64,000 bases of DNA from Mycobacterium sp. GA-0227b (lineage in GTDB: Bacteria > Actinomycetota > Actinomycetes > Mycobacteriales > Mycobacteriaceae): positions 310,001-374,000 of the forward strand of contig NZ_LQIK01000001.1 in the NCBI RefSeq assembly GCF_001499855.1. Reading direction: 5' to 3'. Position numbers and translations under genes: made by a program. Numbering within the stretch: position 1 is the stretch's first letter; the number at the start of each line of letters is the position of its first letter. The notes under the pieces are model-generated. The model was given only the letters and a program-made list of their open reading frames with translations. It did no database searches and had not been told where the DNA came from. Below, one piece after another: positions 42,390 through 52,743 of the stretch.

Positions 42390-44620
42390 CGACAAAGAAA
42401 TTCACCCCGATCATCAAGCGGGGACCGCGGCTGACGCCGGGTGAAGTCAACGTCGCGCCGCCCGACGACCTCGGTGTCGAGATCCCGCCGTCGGGCATTC
42501 AGAAGGCGCTGCCCTGGGTGATGGGCGGCGGCATGCTCGGAATGATCGCGATCATGATCTTCACCGGCATTCGGCAGCTTTCGCCATACATGCTGATGAT
42601 GCCGCTGATGATGATCATGGCCACGGTCGGGTTCATGGCGGGTGGTGGGCCCGGCGGCAAGCGGGTGCCCGAAATCAACGCCGACCGTAAGGAGTACCTG
42701 CGCTATCTGTCCGGGCTGCGTACCCGGGTCACGTCGTCGGCAGCGGCGCAGGTGACGTTCTTCAACTATCACGCGCCACACCCGGCGGACCTGTTGTCGA
42801 TCATCGGCACGAACCGGCAGTGGTCCCGGCAGACCAACGCCGACTTCTACACCGCCACCCGGGTGGGGCTGGGCGCCGAACCCGCGGTCGACCGGCTGCT
42901 CAAGCCGGCCGTCGGTGGCGAGCTGGCGGGCCCGCAGGGAGCGCCGCAGCCGCACCTGGAGCCGGTGAGTCACATGTGGGTGACGAAGTTCCTTCGCACG
43001 CACGGACTGATCCACGATTGCCCGAAGCTGTTGCAGCTACGGACTTTTCCCACCATTGCCGTCGGCGGCGATCCCGCGGGCGCCGCGGGCTTGCTGACCG
43101 CCATGATCTGCCACCTCGCGGTCTTCCATCCGCCAGACCTGCTGCAGATGCGGGTGCTCACCGACAACCCCGAGGACCCGAACTGGGCGTGGCTCAAGTG
43201 GTTGCCGCATGTGCAGCATCAGACCGACACCGACGCGGCGGGTCCGACCCGGATGATCTTCACCCGTCCCGACGGTCTGAGCGACCTCACCGCCCGCGGT
43301 CCCCACACCGCGGACGCGGCGCCGAGCGGACCCTACGTCGTCGTCTTCGACCTCACCGGCGGCAAGGCCGGTTTCCCGGTCGACGGTCGGGCCGGCGTCA
43401 CGGTGATCACGCTCGGCAACCATCGCGGCTCGGCGTACCGGATCCGGGTCGCCACTGACGGCACCGCCGACGATCGGCTGCCCAACCAGACGTTCAGGCT
43501 GATCACCTCCGCGGTCGACCACATGACACCCGGACAGGCCGGTCGCGTCGCGCGGAAACTGGCCGGCTGGTCGATCACCGGCACGATCATCGACAAGAGC
43601 GTGCGGGTGCAGAAGAAGGTCGCCACCGAATGGCATCAACTGGTCGGGGCGCAGACGATCGAGGAAGTCACCCCGGCGCGGTGGCGGATGTTCAGCGACA
43701 CCGACCGCGACCGGTTGCGGATCCCGTTCGGTCACGAGCTCAAGACCGGCGACATCATGCACCTGGACATCAAGGAGGGCGCGGAGTTCGGTGCCGGTCC
43801 GCACGGGATGTTGATCGGCACAACGGGTTCCGGTAAATCCGAGTTTCTCCGGACGTTGATCCTGTCGCTGGCCGCCACGCACCATCCGGATCAGGTCAAC
43901 CTCCTGCTCACCGACTTCAAGGGCGGCTCGACGTTCCTCGGCATGGAGAAACTGCCGCACACCGCGGCGGTGGTCACCAACATGGAGGAGGAGGCAGAAC
44001 TGGTCAGCCGCATGGGCGAGGTGCTGTCCGGCGAACTGGACCGACGGCAGTCGATCCTGCGGCAGGCGGGAATGCAGGTCGGCGCGGCCGGTGCGCTGTC
44101 CGGTGTGGCCGAGTACGAGAAGCACCGGGAACGCGGGGCCGACCTCCCGCCGCTGCCAACACTTTTCGTGGTGGTCGACGAATTCGCCGAGCTGTTGCAG
44201 AACCACCCGGACTTCATCGGTTTGTTCGACCGCATCTGCCGCGTCGGCCGGTCGCTGCGCGTACACCTGCTGCTCGCGACGCAGTCGCTGAACACCGGCG
44301 GGGTGCGTATCGACAAGCTCGAGCCCAACCTCACCTACCGGATCGCATTGCGCACCACCAGTTCCGCCGAATCCAAGGCGGTGATCGGAACACCGGAGGC
44401 GCAGTACATCACCAACAAGGAAAGCGGCGTCGGGTTCCTGCGCGTCGGCATGGAGGACCCGGTCAAGTTCCAGGCCGTCTACACTGGTGTGCCCTATGCG
44501 CCGACGGCTGCACAACACGACGACGGCGAATCCAAGCCGCGGACCAACGGTCAGAGGCGCCCGCAGATCCGTCCGTTCACCGCGGCGCCGATCCTCGACG
44601 CGACGGCGGTGACATCGTGA
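42386..44620 (+). CDS. eccCa1: EccCa1, membrane-anchored FtsK/SpoIIIE-type ATPase
   Basis: 744 residues (M. tuberculosis 747). Two membrane helices near residues 38-85 ([18 protein letters not shown] and [18 protein letters not shown]), a domain of unknown function after them, then one FtsK-like ATPase with Walker [13 protein letters not shown] and Walker [13 protein letters not shown]. It energises export together with EccCb1. The split of EccC into two proteins is diagnostic of ESX-1. Overlaps eccCb1 by 4 bases (GTGA). Confidence 0.96.
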   Translation: MTTKKFTPIIKRGPRLTPGEVNVAPPDDLGVEIPPSGIQKALPWVMGGGMLGMIAIMIFTGIRQLSPYMLMMPLMMIMATVGFMAGGGPGGKRVPEINADRKEYLRYLSGLRTRVTSSAAAQVTFFNYHAPHPADLLSIIGTNRQWSRQTNADFYTATRVGLGAEPAVDRLLKPAVGGELAGPQGAPQPHLEPVSHMWVTKFLRTHGLIHDCPKLLQLRTFPTIAVGGDPAGAAGLLTAMICHLAVFHPPDLLQMRVLTDNPEDPNWAWLKWLPHVQHQTDTDAAGPTRMIFTRPDGLSDLTARGPHTADAAPSGPYVVVFDLTGGKAGFPVDGRAGVTVITLGNHRGSAYRIRVATDGTADDRLPNQTFRLITSAVDHMTPGQAGRVARKLAGWSITGTIIDKSVRVQKKVATEWHQLVGAQTIEEVTPARWRMFSDTDRDRLRIPFGHELKTGDIMHLDIKEGAEFGAGPHGMLIGTTGSGKSEFLRTLILSLAATHHPDQVNLLLTDFKGGSTFLGMEKLPHTAAVVTNMEEEAELVSRMGEVLSGELDRRQSILRQAGMQVGAAGALSGVAEYEKHRERGADLPPLPTLFVVVDEFAELLQNHPDFIGLFDRICRVGRSLRVHLLLATQSLNTGGVRIDKLEPNLTYRIALRTTSSAESKAVIGTPEAQYITNKESGVGFLRVGMEDPVKFQAVYTGVPYAPTAAQHDDGESKPRTNGQRRPQIRPFTAAPILDATAVTS

Positions 44621-46398
44621 GCGTCCAATCCGAGCAGCGCGTGCTACGCGAGGTGGTCCTCGACCAGCTGACCACCGGCGAGACCCGGGCCTATCGAATG
44701 TGGTTGCCGCCGTTGGCCGATCCCACTCCGGTCAACGAGTTGATCGCGAACGACCACCAGCGCCAGCCGCTGCGCTTCGGGCTCGGCATCATGGACGAGC
44801 CGCGCCGGCACCGCCAGGAGGTGTGGGGCATCGACGTGTCGGCGGCCGGCGGCAACATCGCCGTCGGCGGGGCGCCGCAGACCGGTAAGTCCACCTTCCT
44901 ACAGACGCTCGTGCTTTCGGCTTCCGCATCGCACACCCCGCGACAGGTCCAGTTCTACTGCATCGACCTCGGCGGCGGCGGCCTGTTGTACCTAGAGGAC
45001 CTGCCGCACGTCGGTGGCGTCGCGACCCGGTCGGAGCCCGACCGCGTCAACCGCGTCGTCGCCGAGATGAAAGCCGTTCTGCGCCAGCGGGAAGCGCTGT
45101 TCAAGCAGTACCGTGTCGGCTCGATGGCCGCGTACCGCGAGCTGCGTGAGGACGTCAATCATCCGCTGGCGGCCGATCCATTCGGCGACGTGTTTCTCGT
45201 GATCGACGGCTGGCCGGCCTTCGTGGCGGAATTTCCCGATCTCGAGTCGGTCGTGCAGGACCTCGCCGGGCAGGGCCTGCAATTCGGTGTGCACACCGTG
45301 ATCTCGACGCCGCGGTGGACCGAGCTCAAGTCACGCGTGCGCGACTACCTCGGCACCAAGGTCGAGTTCCGGCTCGGCGACGTGAACGAGACCCAGATCG
45401 ACCGCATCACAAGGGAGATCCCGGCCAACCGGCCCGGTCGGGCGGTCTCGATGGAGAAACATCATCTGATGATGGGCGTACCACGGCTCGACGGCGTGCA
45501 CAGCGCGGACAACCTTGTCGCCGCGATGTCGGAGGCGGTCGCGGCGATCACCGCCCGTCACACCGATCAGGCGCCGAAGGTTCGTGTCCTGCCCGACCGC
45601 ATCTACCTGCACGACCTTGATCCGAACCCGCCCGGCCCGGACGCCGACTACCGGACCCGGTGGACGATCCCGCTCGGCCTTCGCGAATCCGACATGGGCG
45701 TCGCCTACAACCACATGTACCTGACCCCGCACCAGTTGATCTTCGGGGCGCCCAAGTCGGGCAAGACGCGCATCGCGCACGCGGTGGCGCAGGCCATCTG
45801 TGCGCGCAACAGCCCGGATCAGGTGCGGTTCATGCTTGCCGACTACCGATCCGGTCTGCTCGACGCGGTGCCGCAAAGCCATCTGCTCAAGGCGGGCGCG
45901 GTCAACCGGAACCAGTCGACGCTGGAGGTATCGATCCAGGCGTTGGCCGGCAACCTGCGGAAGCGGCTGCCGCCGCCGGACCTCACCACCGCGCAATTAC
46001 GGTCCCGGTCTTGGTGGAGTGGGCCCGACATCGTGCTGTTGGTGGACGACTGGCACATGATCGTCGCCGCGGCAGGCTTGGCGCCGCCGATGGCCCCGTT
46101 GTTCCCGCTGTTGCCTGCGGCCGCCGACATCGGTCTGCACCTCATCGTGACGTGTCAGATAAGTCAGGCGCACCGCGCCACCATGGACAAGTTTGTCGGT
46201 GCCGCATACGGGGCGGGGACGCCCACCATGTTCTTGTCCGGTGAGAAGAACGATTTTCCGTCACGGGAGATCATCGTTAAGAAGCGGCCTCCTGGCCAGG
46301 CGTTTCTCGTCACTCCCGACGGCAAAGAGGTGATCCAGGCGGCCTACGTGGATCAACCGGAAGAAGAAGTGTCGGCAGCACCCCTCAGACCCGGTTAG
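44617..46398 (+). CDS. eccCb1: EccCb1, soluble two-domain ESX-1 ATPase
   Basis: 593 residues (M. tuberculosis 591). Two FtsK-like ATPase domains, with Walker [14 protein letters not shown] (about residue 89) and [13 protein letters not shown] (about residue 380), and Walker B segments [11 protein letters not shown] and [12 protein letters not shown]. The C-terminal domain in M. tuberculosis recognises the EsxB C-terminal signal. Together with EccCa1 makes the full EccC motor. GTG start 44617. Confidence 0.96.
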   Translation: MSVQSEQRVLREVVLDQLTTGETRAYRMWLPPLADPTPVNELIANDHQRQPLRFGLGIMDEPRRHRQEVWGIDVSAAGGNIAVGGAPQTGKSTFLQTLVLSASASHTPRQVQFYCIDLGGGGLLYLEDLPHVGGVATRSEPDRVNRVVAEMKAVLRQREALFKQYRVGSMAAYRELREDVNHPLAADPFGDVFLVIDGWPAFVAEFPDLESVVQDLAGQGLQFGVHTVISTPRWTELKSRVRDYLGTKVEFRLGDVNETQIDRITREIPANRPGRAVSMEKHHLMMGVPRLDGVHSADNLVAAMSEAVAAITARHTDQAPKVRVLPDRIYLHDLDPNPPGPDADYRTRWTIPLGLRESDMGVAYNHMYLTPHQLIFGAPKSGKTRIAHAVAQAICARNSPDQVRFMLADYRSGLLDAVPQSHLLKAGAVNRNQSTLEVSIQALAGNLRKRLPPPDLTTAQLRSRSWWSGPDIVLLVDDWHMIVAAAGLAPPMAPLFPLLPAAADIGLHLIVTCQISQAHRATMDKFVGAAYGAGTPTMFLSGEKNDFPSREIIVKKRPPGQAFLVTPDGKEVIQAAYVDQPEEEVSAAPLRPG

Positions 46399-46543
46399 GA
46401 TATACCGAGACGCCACAGCAAACATCGAGGTTAGGCGCCAGCAAACGGGACCGGGGGAAGATTCCTCAGCCGTCGGCAATCGCTGTTTGCTCTTGTACAA
46501 ATCAATATCTAGTGCATTCAAAACACACCAGGAGATACCGCAA

Positions 46544-46837
46544 ATGCAACCCATGACGCATAACCCCGCGGCCGTCGCAATCGGTGCCCAGGTAGTTGCA
46601 AATGGCACCCGCGGTTTGGCCGCCGGCACGACGGCTTCGGCAGCGGTGACCGCCCTAGTTCCCGCGGGAGCCGAGGAAGTCTCCGCCCTGGCAGCGGCGG
46701 CGTTCGCCAGCGAAGGTGTCGAAACGCTGTTGCAGAACACGTTCGCCCAGGAAGAGTTGGCCCGGGCTGGCGCTGCGTACATCGAGGCCGCGGGCACATA
46801 TGCCGCGGTCGACGGCGCCAACGCTGCCACCTTCTGA
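46544..46837 (+). CDS. pe35: PE35, PE-family ESX-1 substrate
   Basis: 97 residues (M. tuberculosis 99). Long helical hairpin of PE type (ANGTRGLAAGTTASAAVTAL, VPAGAEEVSALAAAAF), but the Pro-Glu signature is changed (HNPAAV). C-terminal TYAAVD gives the YxxxD secretion signal. Start ATG 46544 has GGAGA upstream; the 145-bp gap after eccCb1 is A/T-richer than its surroundings and could hold a promoter for pe35-ppe68-esxB-esxA. Partners PPE68 encoded next. Confidence 0.9.
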   Translation: MQPMTHNPAAVAIGAQVVANGTRGLAAGTTASAAVTALVPAGAEEVSALAAAAFASEGVETLLQNTFAQEELARAGAAYIEAAGTYAAVDGANAATF

Positions 46838-46878
46838 CCAAATCGTCCGTTCAAGGACAGGTCGAGGAAGCCAAGAAG

Positions 46879-48180
46879 ATGTACTCGTGGCATGGAATGC
46901 CGCCAGAGATCAACACCGCGCGGCTGATGGCGGGCGCCGGTCCGGCGCCGATGCTGCAGGCTGCCGCTGGGTGGGAGGCTTTCGCGATTTCGCTGGAAAC
47001 ACAGGCCGACGAATTGGCTGCAAGCCTGGCCAACCTGGCGTCAATGTGGACGGGTGCAGCAAGCGAGCGTGCCGTTGCTGCAACCATGCCGATGATTGTC
47101 TGGCTAAGGACAGTGAGTGCTCAGGCGCAAAAGCGGGCGTTGCAGGCGACGGCACAGGCGAACTCTTACAGCCTCGCGATGGCCACCACGCCTCCTCTCA
47201 TGGAGATCGTGGCGAACCACGTCACCCGCGCCGTCCTGCATGCCACGAACTTCCTGGGAGTCAATACCGTCCCGATCGGAATCAACGAGTTCGACTACTT
47301 CGTCCGGATGTGGAATCAGGCGGCCGGGGCAATGGACGTCTACCAGGCAGAGACGGCGCTGAACATCATGTTCGAGCCGATCATGCCGATGAAACCGATC
47401 GTCATCCCGGGCGTAGGTGAGGCGGGCGCCGCCAGCGCGATCGGGCAGGCGGCAGGCAGGGCCGTCGCGGGTGCTGCACGCAACGCGGTGATCGCCAAGG
47501 TCAGCGCGTGGGGCAAGGTCGAGACGGCGCGCCTGTCGGCCGGGAGCGCGGTTGCAAACGCCGACTCGGCCGCTCAGCGTGCGCAGGGTCAGGTCCAGAA
47601 GACGGAGAACGCCGCCCAACAGGCGGGCCGGCAACAGACGATGCAGCAGGGCATGCAACAAGGCATGCAGATGGGCATGCAGATGGCGTCGCAATTGGGC
47701 TCGACCCTTGGTCAGCTCCCGCAGCAGGGCATGCAGATGGTCAGTCAGCCCATGCAGCAGCTGACGCAGCCGTTGCAGCAGGTGACTTCAATGTTCAGTC
47801 AGCTGGGCAGCGTAGGAAGCGACAAGGCACAGATCGGCCTGATCGGAGCCAGCCCCTTCTCCAACCACCCGTTGGCGGGCGGATCCGGCGCGGCCTCGGG
47901 GGCGGGCCTGGTGCGCGCGGCTTCTCTCCCCGGCGCGGGCGGCATCGGAGCCCAGACACCACTGATGGCGAATCTGATCGGCGAGACGAAGCCTGTCGCG
48001 GTGGCACCGGGCGCTGCAGCGGGCGGAAGCGCAGCGGGGTTGGCACCCGTCGGCGCGGGCGGCATGGGCCCGATGGGAGCGATGGGCCAGCGCGGCACCA
48101 GTGGCGGTAGCAAGCAGGGTCTCAACGCGCCGCGCGTGTTGCCGCAAGACCTCGGTGAAGACGAGGGCGACGACTGGTAA
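46879..48180 (+). CDS. ppe68: PPE68, PPE-family ESX-1 substrate with Met/Gln-rich segment
   Basis: 433 residues (M. tuberculosis 368). N-terminal 180 residues form the PPE domain: MPPEINTARL at the start and WxG as SMWTGAASER. The C-terminal region is low-complexity, with Met/Gln-rich repeats (MQQGMQQGMQMGMQM) at about residues 255-275, then Gly/Ala-rich sequence. Forms a heterodimer with PE35 recognised by EspG1. The extra length compared with M. tuberculosis comes from the Met/Gln and Gly/Ala tail. Confidence 0.92.
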   Translation: MYSWHGMPPEINTARLMAGAGPAPMLQAAAGWEAFAISLETQADELAASLANLASMWTGAASERAVAATMPMIVWLRTVSAQAQKRALQATAQANSYSLAMATTPPLMEIVANHVTRAVLHATNFLGVNTVPIGINEFDYFVRMWNQAAGAMDVYQAETALNIMFEPIMPMKPIVIPGVGEAGAASAIGQAAGRAVAGAARNAVIAKVSAWGKVETARLSAGSAVANADSAAQRAQGQVQKTENAAQQAGRQQTMQQGMQQGMQMGMQMASQLGSTLGQLPQQGMQMVSQPMQQLTQPLQQVTSMFSQLGSVGSDKAQIGLIGASPFSNHPLAGGSGAASGAGLVRAASLPGAGGIGAQTPLMANLIGETKPVAVAPGAAAGGSAAGLAPVGAGGMGPMGAMGQRGTSGGSKQGLNAPRVLPQDLGEDEGDDW

Positions 48181-48265
48181 CCAAAAGACTTCCTGGCCAC
48201 TCGGTCAGGAGCGACACTCGCCATTCTCGTGGTGAGGACACAAGAAGAAGAGAAGGAAGCAAATC

Positions 48266-48595
48266 ATGTCAAATCCAGCAGGAATGGAAACAGACGCTGC
48301 TGTCCTCGCCCAAGAGGCCGGCAACTTTGAGCGAATCGCGGCTGAGCTCAAGACCGTGATGGGCCAGGTCGAAGCCACCGCGGGTGCCCTCAAAGCGAAC
48401 CTCGACTCACCGGAGGCAGGTGTTGCCGCCCAGGCCGCGCTGACGCGGTACCACGAGGCGCAGAACCAGCAAACGACTCTGTTGGACGAGATCAGCATAA
48501 ACATCCACCAGTCAGGCGTCGAGTACACCTCGACTGACTCGGACCAGGCCGCCAACCTCCAGAGCACCATGGCCAACATGGACATCAACCACTAG
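48266..48595 (+). CDS. esxB: EsxB (CFP-10), WXG100-family secreted protein
   Basis: 109 residues. Helix-turn-helix with C-terminal export signal YTSTD (YxxxD) as in M. tuberculosis CFP-10, and the shared core DAAVLAQEAGNFERIAAELK and ISINIHQSGVEY. The turn that normally carries WxG reads SPEAGVAAQ here, without Trp. Pairs 1:1 with EsxA, encoded 39 bp downstream. ATG 48266 has an AGAAGAGAAGGAAG ribosome site. Confidence 0.95.
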   Translation: MSNPAGMETDAAVLAQEAGNFERIAAELKTVMGQVEATAGALKANLDSPEAGVAAQAALTRYHEAQNQQTTLLDEISINIHQSGVEYTSTDSDQAANLQSTMANMDINH

Positions 48596-48634
48596 GCCCC
48601 TCAACCACAGCAACTACCAGGAAAGGAAATAACG

Positions 48635-48928
48635 ATGAGCGGACCAATGAGATACAACTTCGGTGGAATCGAAGGCGACGCAGGCGAACTCGCGGGGGCT
48701 GTCGCTCAGGTGCAAGGACTGCTCGCTGAGGGCAAGGGGTCGCTCACGGCGCTTCAGTCCGTGTGGGGCGGCAGCGGTTCCGACGCTTACCAGCAGTTGC
48801 AGATGCGCTGGGACGCCTCTTCTGAGGAGTTGAATGACGCGCTCAAGAATCTGGGCCTGGCTGTTAGTGAGGCCGGACATACGATGGCTCACGCGGACTC
48901 CACCATCGCTGGCCGTTTCGGCGGCTAG
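48635..48928 (+). CDS. esxA: EsxA (ESAT-6), WXG100-family secreted protein
   Basis: 97 residues (M. tuberculosis 95). WxG motif is intact in SVWGGSGSDAY, with the flanking helices of ESAT-6 (MRYNFGGIEGDAGELA and LGLAVSEAGHTMAHADSTIA). Secreted as a heterodimer with EsxB. Ribosome site AGGAAAGG before ATG 48635. A 16-bp hairpin lies just after the gene. Confidence 0.96.
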   Translation: MSGPMRYNFGGIEGDAGELAGAVAQVQGLLAEGKGSLTALQSVWGGSGSDAYQQLQMRWDASSEELNDALKNLGLAVSEAGHTMAHADSTIAGRFGG

Positions 48929-48943
48929 CAGGGCGACCACGTA

Positions 48944-48990
48944 GACGGGCGAATGGGCCCTCAGCTAGGCGATCGGCCTATTCGCCCGTC
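48944..48990 (+). terminator. Long stem-loop between esxA and espI
   Basis: GACGGGCGAATGGGCC (48944-48959) pairs with GGCCTATTCGCCCGTC (48975-48990) through 16 bases, with one G-U pair and a 15-nt loop. It begins 16 bp after the esxA stop. No T tract follows, so partial termination or a processing/stabilising role that sets high esxBA relative to downstream genes is more likely than complete termination. Confidence 0.6.
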
Positions 48991-49030
48991 TCGTGCACAA
49001 TTACCCAAATCGATTGTTCGAGAGGTACCC

Positions 49031-50458
49031 ATGTCGGCCGACTATGACCGGCTCTTCCATTCCGCGGATGCCGCGACCACGACCGAAGAGGACACCGTGA
49101 CGGTGGACCGCGAGATCGTCGCGGCCGCCGACGGCAAGCCCACGCCCAGCGGGCCGGCGCACGCCGAGGCGCTACCGCCCATGCCCACCGGCCAGGGCCA
49201 CAGCGAGCTGACATCGCCCACGATGCCTGTCGGCCAAACCAAGGCTGCGCCGGCGCCCCCGCCCGGGCAGACCGAGGTCACCACGCAGATGCCGCCCGCG
49301 CGTTCAACAGCGCCGCCGCTTCCGGCGAACGGGATGATGCGCACGCCGCAGGCCCACAACATGCCCGCCGGTGCTCGATACGAACAGCCCCGGCCGTCGC
49401 CGGCGCCGGCACCGCGGCACGCGCCTTCCCCCGCCCCGAGCCAGCACTTCGCCGAAGTGCAGGCCGACAAGAACGGCGCCTTCGGCAGCGCCGCGCCGGC
49501 ACAGACATCGGCGGCCACGATCGGCAATCACCGCGCGATCGACGCCCTGTCCCACGTCGGGGTCAAGTCCGCGGTGAAGATGCCGTCGCAGCGGGGCTGG
49601 CGGCATCTGCTGTACGTGCTGACCCGGATCAACCTCGGGCTGTCGCCCGATGAGCTCTACGAGATGGAGCTGCACACCCGGATCCGCCGCAACGCCCGCG
49701 ACTCCTACCAGATCGGCATCTTCGGCCTCAAGGGCGGCGTCGGCAAGACCGCCGTCACCGTGGCACTCGGATCAGCGCTGAGCAAGGTGCGCGGCGATCG
49801 GATCCTGGCCATCGACGCCGATCCCGACGGCGGCAATCTCGGCGACCGGGCGGGACGCCAGTCCGCCGCCACCGTCGCCGATCTGCTTGCCGACAAGGAA
49901 CTGGCCCGCTACAACGACATTCGCGCATACACGAGCATGAACGCCGCCAACCTCGAAGTGCTCTCGAGCGAGGACTACAGCGGGGCACGCCGCGAATTCA
50001 ACGACGAGGACTGGAAGGGCGTGACGGGCATCGTGTCGCGCTACTACAACCTCGTGCTCGCCGACTGCGGGGCCGGACTGTTCCAGCCCGCGGCCCGTGG
50101 TGTCCTGTCCACGGTGTCGGGTCTGGTCATTGTCGCCAGTGCGTCAATCGACGGTGCACGACAAGCGGCGATGACCATGGATTGGTTGCGCCAGAACGGA
50201 TATCAGGATCTGCTCGGCCGTTCGTGCGTGGTGATCAACCACGTCGTCCCGGGCAAGCCGAACATCGACGTCGAAGATCTGGTCGCGCAGTTCGAGCGCC
50301 ATGTCCCGCCGGGCCGGGTCATCGTCCTGCCGTTCGACAAGCACATCGCTGCGGGCACCGAGATCCAACTCGACCTGTTGGGCAAGACGTTCCGGCGCCG
50401 GGTCGTCGAGTTGGCTGCCGCGCTGTCCGACGACTTCGACAGGCTCGAACGGCGTTGA
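49031..50458 (+). CDS. espI: EspI, ESX-1-associated ParA-like ATPase
   Basis: 475 residues. Pro/Ala-rich N-terminus (about 1-170), then a MinD/ParA-type ATPase with deviant Walker A GLKGGVGKTAVTV (about residue 235) and ILAIDADPDGGNLGDRAG. In M. tuberculosis EspI (666 residues, longer N-terminus) represses ESX-1 secretion when ATP is low. Start ATG 49031 has GAGAGG upstream. The stop overlaps the eccD1 start. Paralogue upstream at 35796-37232. Confidence 0.93.
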   Translation: MSADYDRLFHSADAATTTEEDTVTVDREIVAAADGKPTPSGPAHAEALPPMPTGQGHSELTSPTMPVGQTKAAPAPPPGQTEVTTQMPPARSTAPPLPANGMMRTPQAHNMPAGARYEQPRPSPAPAPRHAPSPAPSQHFAEVQADKNGAFGSAAPAQTSAATIGNHRAIDALSHVGVKSAVKMPSQRGWRHLLYVLTRINLGLSPDELYEMELHTRIRRNARDSYQIGIFGLKGGVGKTAVTVALGSALSKVRGDRILAIDADPDGGNLGDRAGRQSAATVADLLADKELARYNDIRAYTSMNAANLEVLSSEDYSGARREFNDEDWKGVTGIVSRYYNLVLADCGAGLFQPAARGVLSTVSGLVIVASASIDGARQAAMTMDWLRQNGYQDLLGRSCVVINHVVPGKPNIDVEDLVAQFERHVPPGRVIVLPFDKHIAAGTEIQLDLLGKTFRRRVVELAAALSDDFDRLERR

Positions 50459-51981
50459 CCTCCACCGCCGCAGCAGCATCCACGTCGAGCGTCACGCCCG
50501 GCCGGCCGTCGACCACGCGGGTCACGATCCTCACCGGCAGGCGGATGACCGATTTGGTGCTGCCCGCGGCGGCGCCGATCGAGACCTACATCGATGAGAC
50601 GGTCTCGGTGCTGGCCGAACTTCTCGAAGACACACCGAAAGACGTACTGGCCGGGTTTGATTTCTCGGCGCAGGGCGTGTGGGCGTTCGCCAGGCCCGGT
50701 GCCCCGCCGCTGAAATTCAACGAGTCCTTGGACGACGCAGGGGTCGTCGACGGGTCGCTGCTGACCCTGGTCTCGGTGAGCCGCACCGAGCGGTACCGCC
50801 CCCTTGTCGAGGATGTCATCGACGCCATCGCAGTGCTCGACGAGTCGCCGGAGTTCGACCGGACCGCGCTGAATCGCTTTGTCGGCGTTGCTATCCCGCT
50901 GGTGGCGCTCGTCGTGACGGTGATGGCGCTGGTGGCGTGGACGCGGGCAGGCCACGACTGGTGGTGGTCCGCGGCCCTTGGCGTGCTGGGTTTGGGTCTG
51001 CTCGTCGGCAGCGCGCTGGCTACCAACCGCTACCAGAACCTCGACATGTCGGAATGCCTGCTGGCGGCGTCGATACCGACGCTCGCCGGTGCGGTTGCGC
51101 TGGCCGTACCGTTACCCCGCGGGGTCGATTCGCTTGGGGCACCGCAGATCGCGGGAGCGGCCGCCGTTGTGCTGCTGTTGACGTTGGCAACGCGCGGCGG
51201 ACCTCGCCGGCGAGCGGAGTTCGCCTCCTTCACTGCGGTCACAGCGGTCGCGGCGACGGCCGCGGCGATCGCCTACGGCTACGGATGGCAGTACTGGGTG
51301 CCGACGGGTGCGATCGCGTTCGGCCTCATCGTCGTCACCAACGCGGCGAAGCTCACGGTCGCTGTGGCCCGGATCGCGCTGCCGCCCATTCCGGCGCCGG
51401 GCGAGACGGTTTCCAACGACGAACTGCTGGATCCGGTGACAACCTCTGGGACGGATGAGGAGTCACCGACCTGGCAAGCCATCATCGCCTCCGTACCGGA
51501 TTCCGCGGCGCGCCTGCACGAGCGCAGCCAGTTGGCCAAGCGCCTGCTGATCGGGTTCGTCACGGCCGGAGTGCTAGTGTTGTCCGTCGGCGCCATCGCC
51601 GTTGTGGTGCAGGGACATTTCTTCGTGCACAGCATGATCGTGGCGGGTCTCGTCACCGCGATCTGCGCCTTCCGTTCTCGGCTTTACGCCGAGCGTTGGT
51701 GTGCGTGGGCGCTCCTGGGCTCGGTCGTCCTCATTCCGACCGGCGTGATGATCCGGCTCTGTCTCTGGTACCCGGACTCGGCGTGGCTGGTGCTGGCGGG
51801 CTACGTCGCCGCCGCGATCATCGCGCTGATCGTCGTCGGGGCAACCGCGGGGGTGCGCCGGGTCTCACCGGTGACCAAGCGCATCCTCGAACTGCTCGAC
51901 GGTGCCGCCATCGCCGCCGTGATCCCGATGCTGCTGTGGATCGCCAGCGTCTACGACCTCTTGCGCAACTTGCGCTTCTAG
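50455..51981 (+). CDS. eccD1: EccD1, ESX-1 membrane channel component
   Basis: 508 residues (M. tuberculosis 511). Cytosolic ubiquitin-like N-terminal domain (TRVTILTGRRMTDLVLPA and after) followed by about eleven membrane helices; two EccD copies flank each EccC. Closely resembles M. tuberculosis EccD1, for example ALPPIPAPGETVSNDELLDP and HFFVHSMIVAGLVTAICAFR. TTG start at 50455 overlaps the espI stop (TTGA), as the alignment with M. tuberculosis demands; ATG 50545 would cut off the ubiquitin-like domain. Confidence 0.94.
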   Translation: MTSTAAAASTSSVTPGRPSTTRVTILTGRRMTDLVLPAAAPIETYIDETVSVLAELLEDTPKDVLAGFDFSAQGVWAFARPGAPPLKFNESLDDAGVVDGSLLTLVSVSRTERYRPLVEDVIDAIAVLDESPEFDRTALNRFVGVAIPLVALVVTVMALVAWTRAGHDWWWSAALGVLGLGLLVGSALATNRYQNLDMSECLLAASIPTLAGAVALAVPLPRGVDSLGAPQIAGAAAVVLLLTLATRGGPRRRAEFASFTAVTAVAATAAAIAYGYGWQYWVPTGAIAFGLIVVTNAAKLTVAVARIALPPIPAPGETVSNDELLDPVTTSGTDEESPTWQAIIASVPDSAARLHERSQLAKRLLIGFVTAGVLVLSVGAIAVVVQGHFFVHSMIVAGLVTAICAFRSRLYAERWCAWALLGSVVLIPTGVMIRLCLWYPDSAWLVLAGYVAAAIIALIVVGATAGVRRVSPVTKRILELLDGAAIAAVIPMLLWIASVYDLLRNLRF

Positions 51982-51988
51982 GTTTCTC

Positions 51989-52699
51989 GTGCGTCTCGTG
52001 TTCGGTTGCCTGGTCGCATGTTTGGTGTGCTCGGCGTGCGGAAATGTCGTCGACGGCAGTGCCCATCCGGCCGCCGACCTGGGCACCTCAACAGCGACCA
52101 CCACGTCAGCTGGGCCTGTGGTGATACCTGCGACGGGGGTTGAAGCCAATCTGCTCAAGCGCAGCGAGCTGGAAGCCATCGTGGGCGACACCGACATGAC
52201 TGAGGTCGAGTCCTACACCGGTCCCGACACCACGACCCAAGGGTTCGAGCCTCGCGAATGTCTGAACCGCGCGGGGGTCGCCACCGCCCTGGGATACGTC
52301 GGCGAAGAGGACCAGGCGATTGTCGGCAACACGAACCAGGGCGCCAACGGGCGAATCGCCGCACAGGTCATCAGTGTGTGGGAGAACCACCACGAGCCTC
52401 GCAACCTCCTCGCCTCGACTGCACGGGGATGGGCACTTTGCCGCGACGGTCAGCCATTCACCGTTGTGGCCCCATACGGCGAGCGCGGCCAGTACTGGGT
52501 GGCCGGACAGATCAGCACCATGGGTGAATCCCGGGTCAGCACAGTCATTGAGCGTCAGGAGCCACCAGGTTGGACTTGTCACCACCTCGTCGCGATTCAG
52601 GCCAACATCGCAGTGGAGACTGCGGCCTGCGGTGAGGGTGATACCGCGGCACAGGCCAGTGAGATCGCCGACCGCATCCTGGCGCGGTTTCCGCGCTGA
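51989..52699 (+). CDS. PknH-type sensor-domain lipoprotein
   Basis: 236 residues. A signal peptide (VFGCLVACLVCSACGN) has a probable lipidation Cys. The extracellular part has the PknH_C pattern: LLKRSELEAIVGDTDM at the front, and four Cys in RECLN, WALCRDG, WTCHHL and TAACGEG, placed like the two disulfides of the PknH sensor. No kinase domain. Starts 7 bp after eccD1 and is likely translated with it. It probably binds a ligand on the cell surface; partner unknown. Confidence 0.8.
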   Translation: MRLVFGCLVACLVCSACGNVVDGSAHPAADLGTSTATTTSAGPVVIPATGVEANLLKRSELEAIVGDTDMTEVESYTGPDTTTQGFEPRECLNRAGVATALGYVGEEDQAIVGNTNQGANGRIAAQVISVWENHHEPRNLLASTARGWALCRDGQPFTVVAPYGERGQYWVAGQISTMGESRVSTVIERQEPPGWTCHHLVAIQANIAVETAACGEGDTAAQASEIADRILARFPR

Positions 52700-52743
52700 T
52701 CGAGTCGTACCCCGAGTCGCCAAGAACCTCGACCGGACGGGGC

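Noticed and set aside
43037..44518. 493-codon minus-strand ORF opposite eccCa1
   Set aside because: Antisense frame of eccCa1; composition is typical for shadows and no motif is seen.
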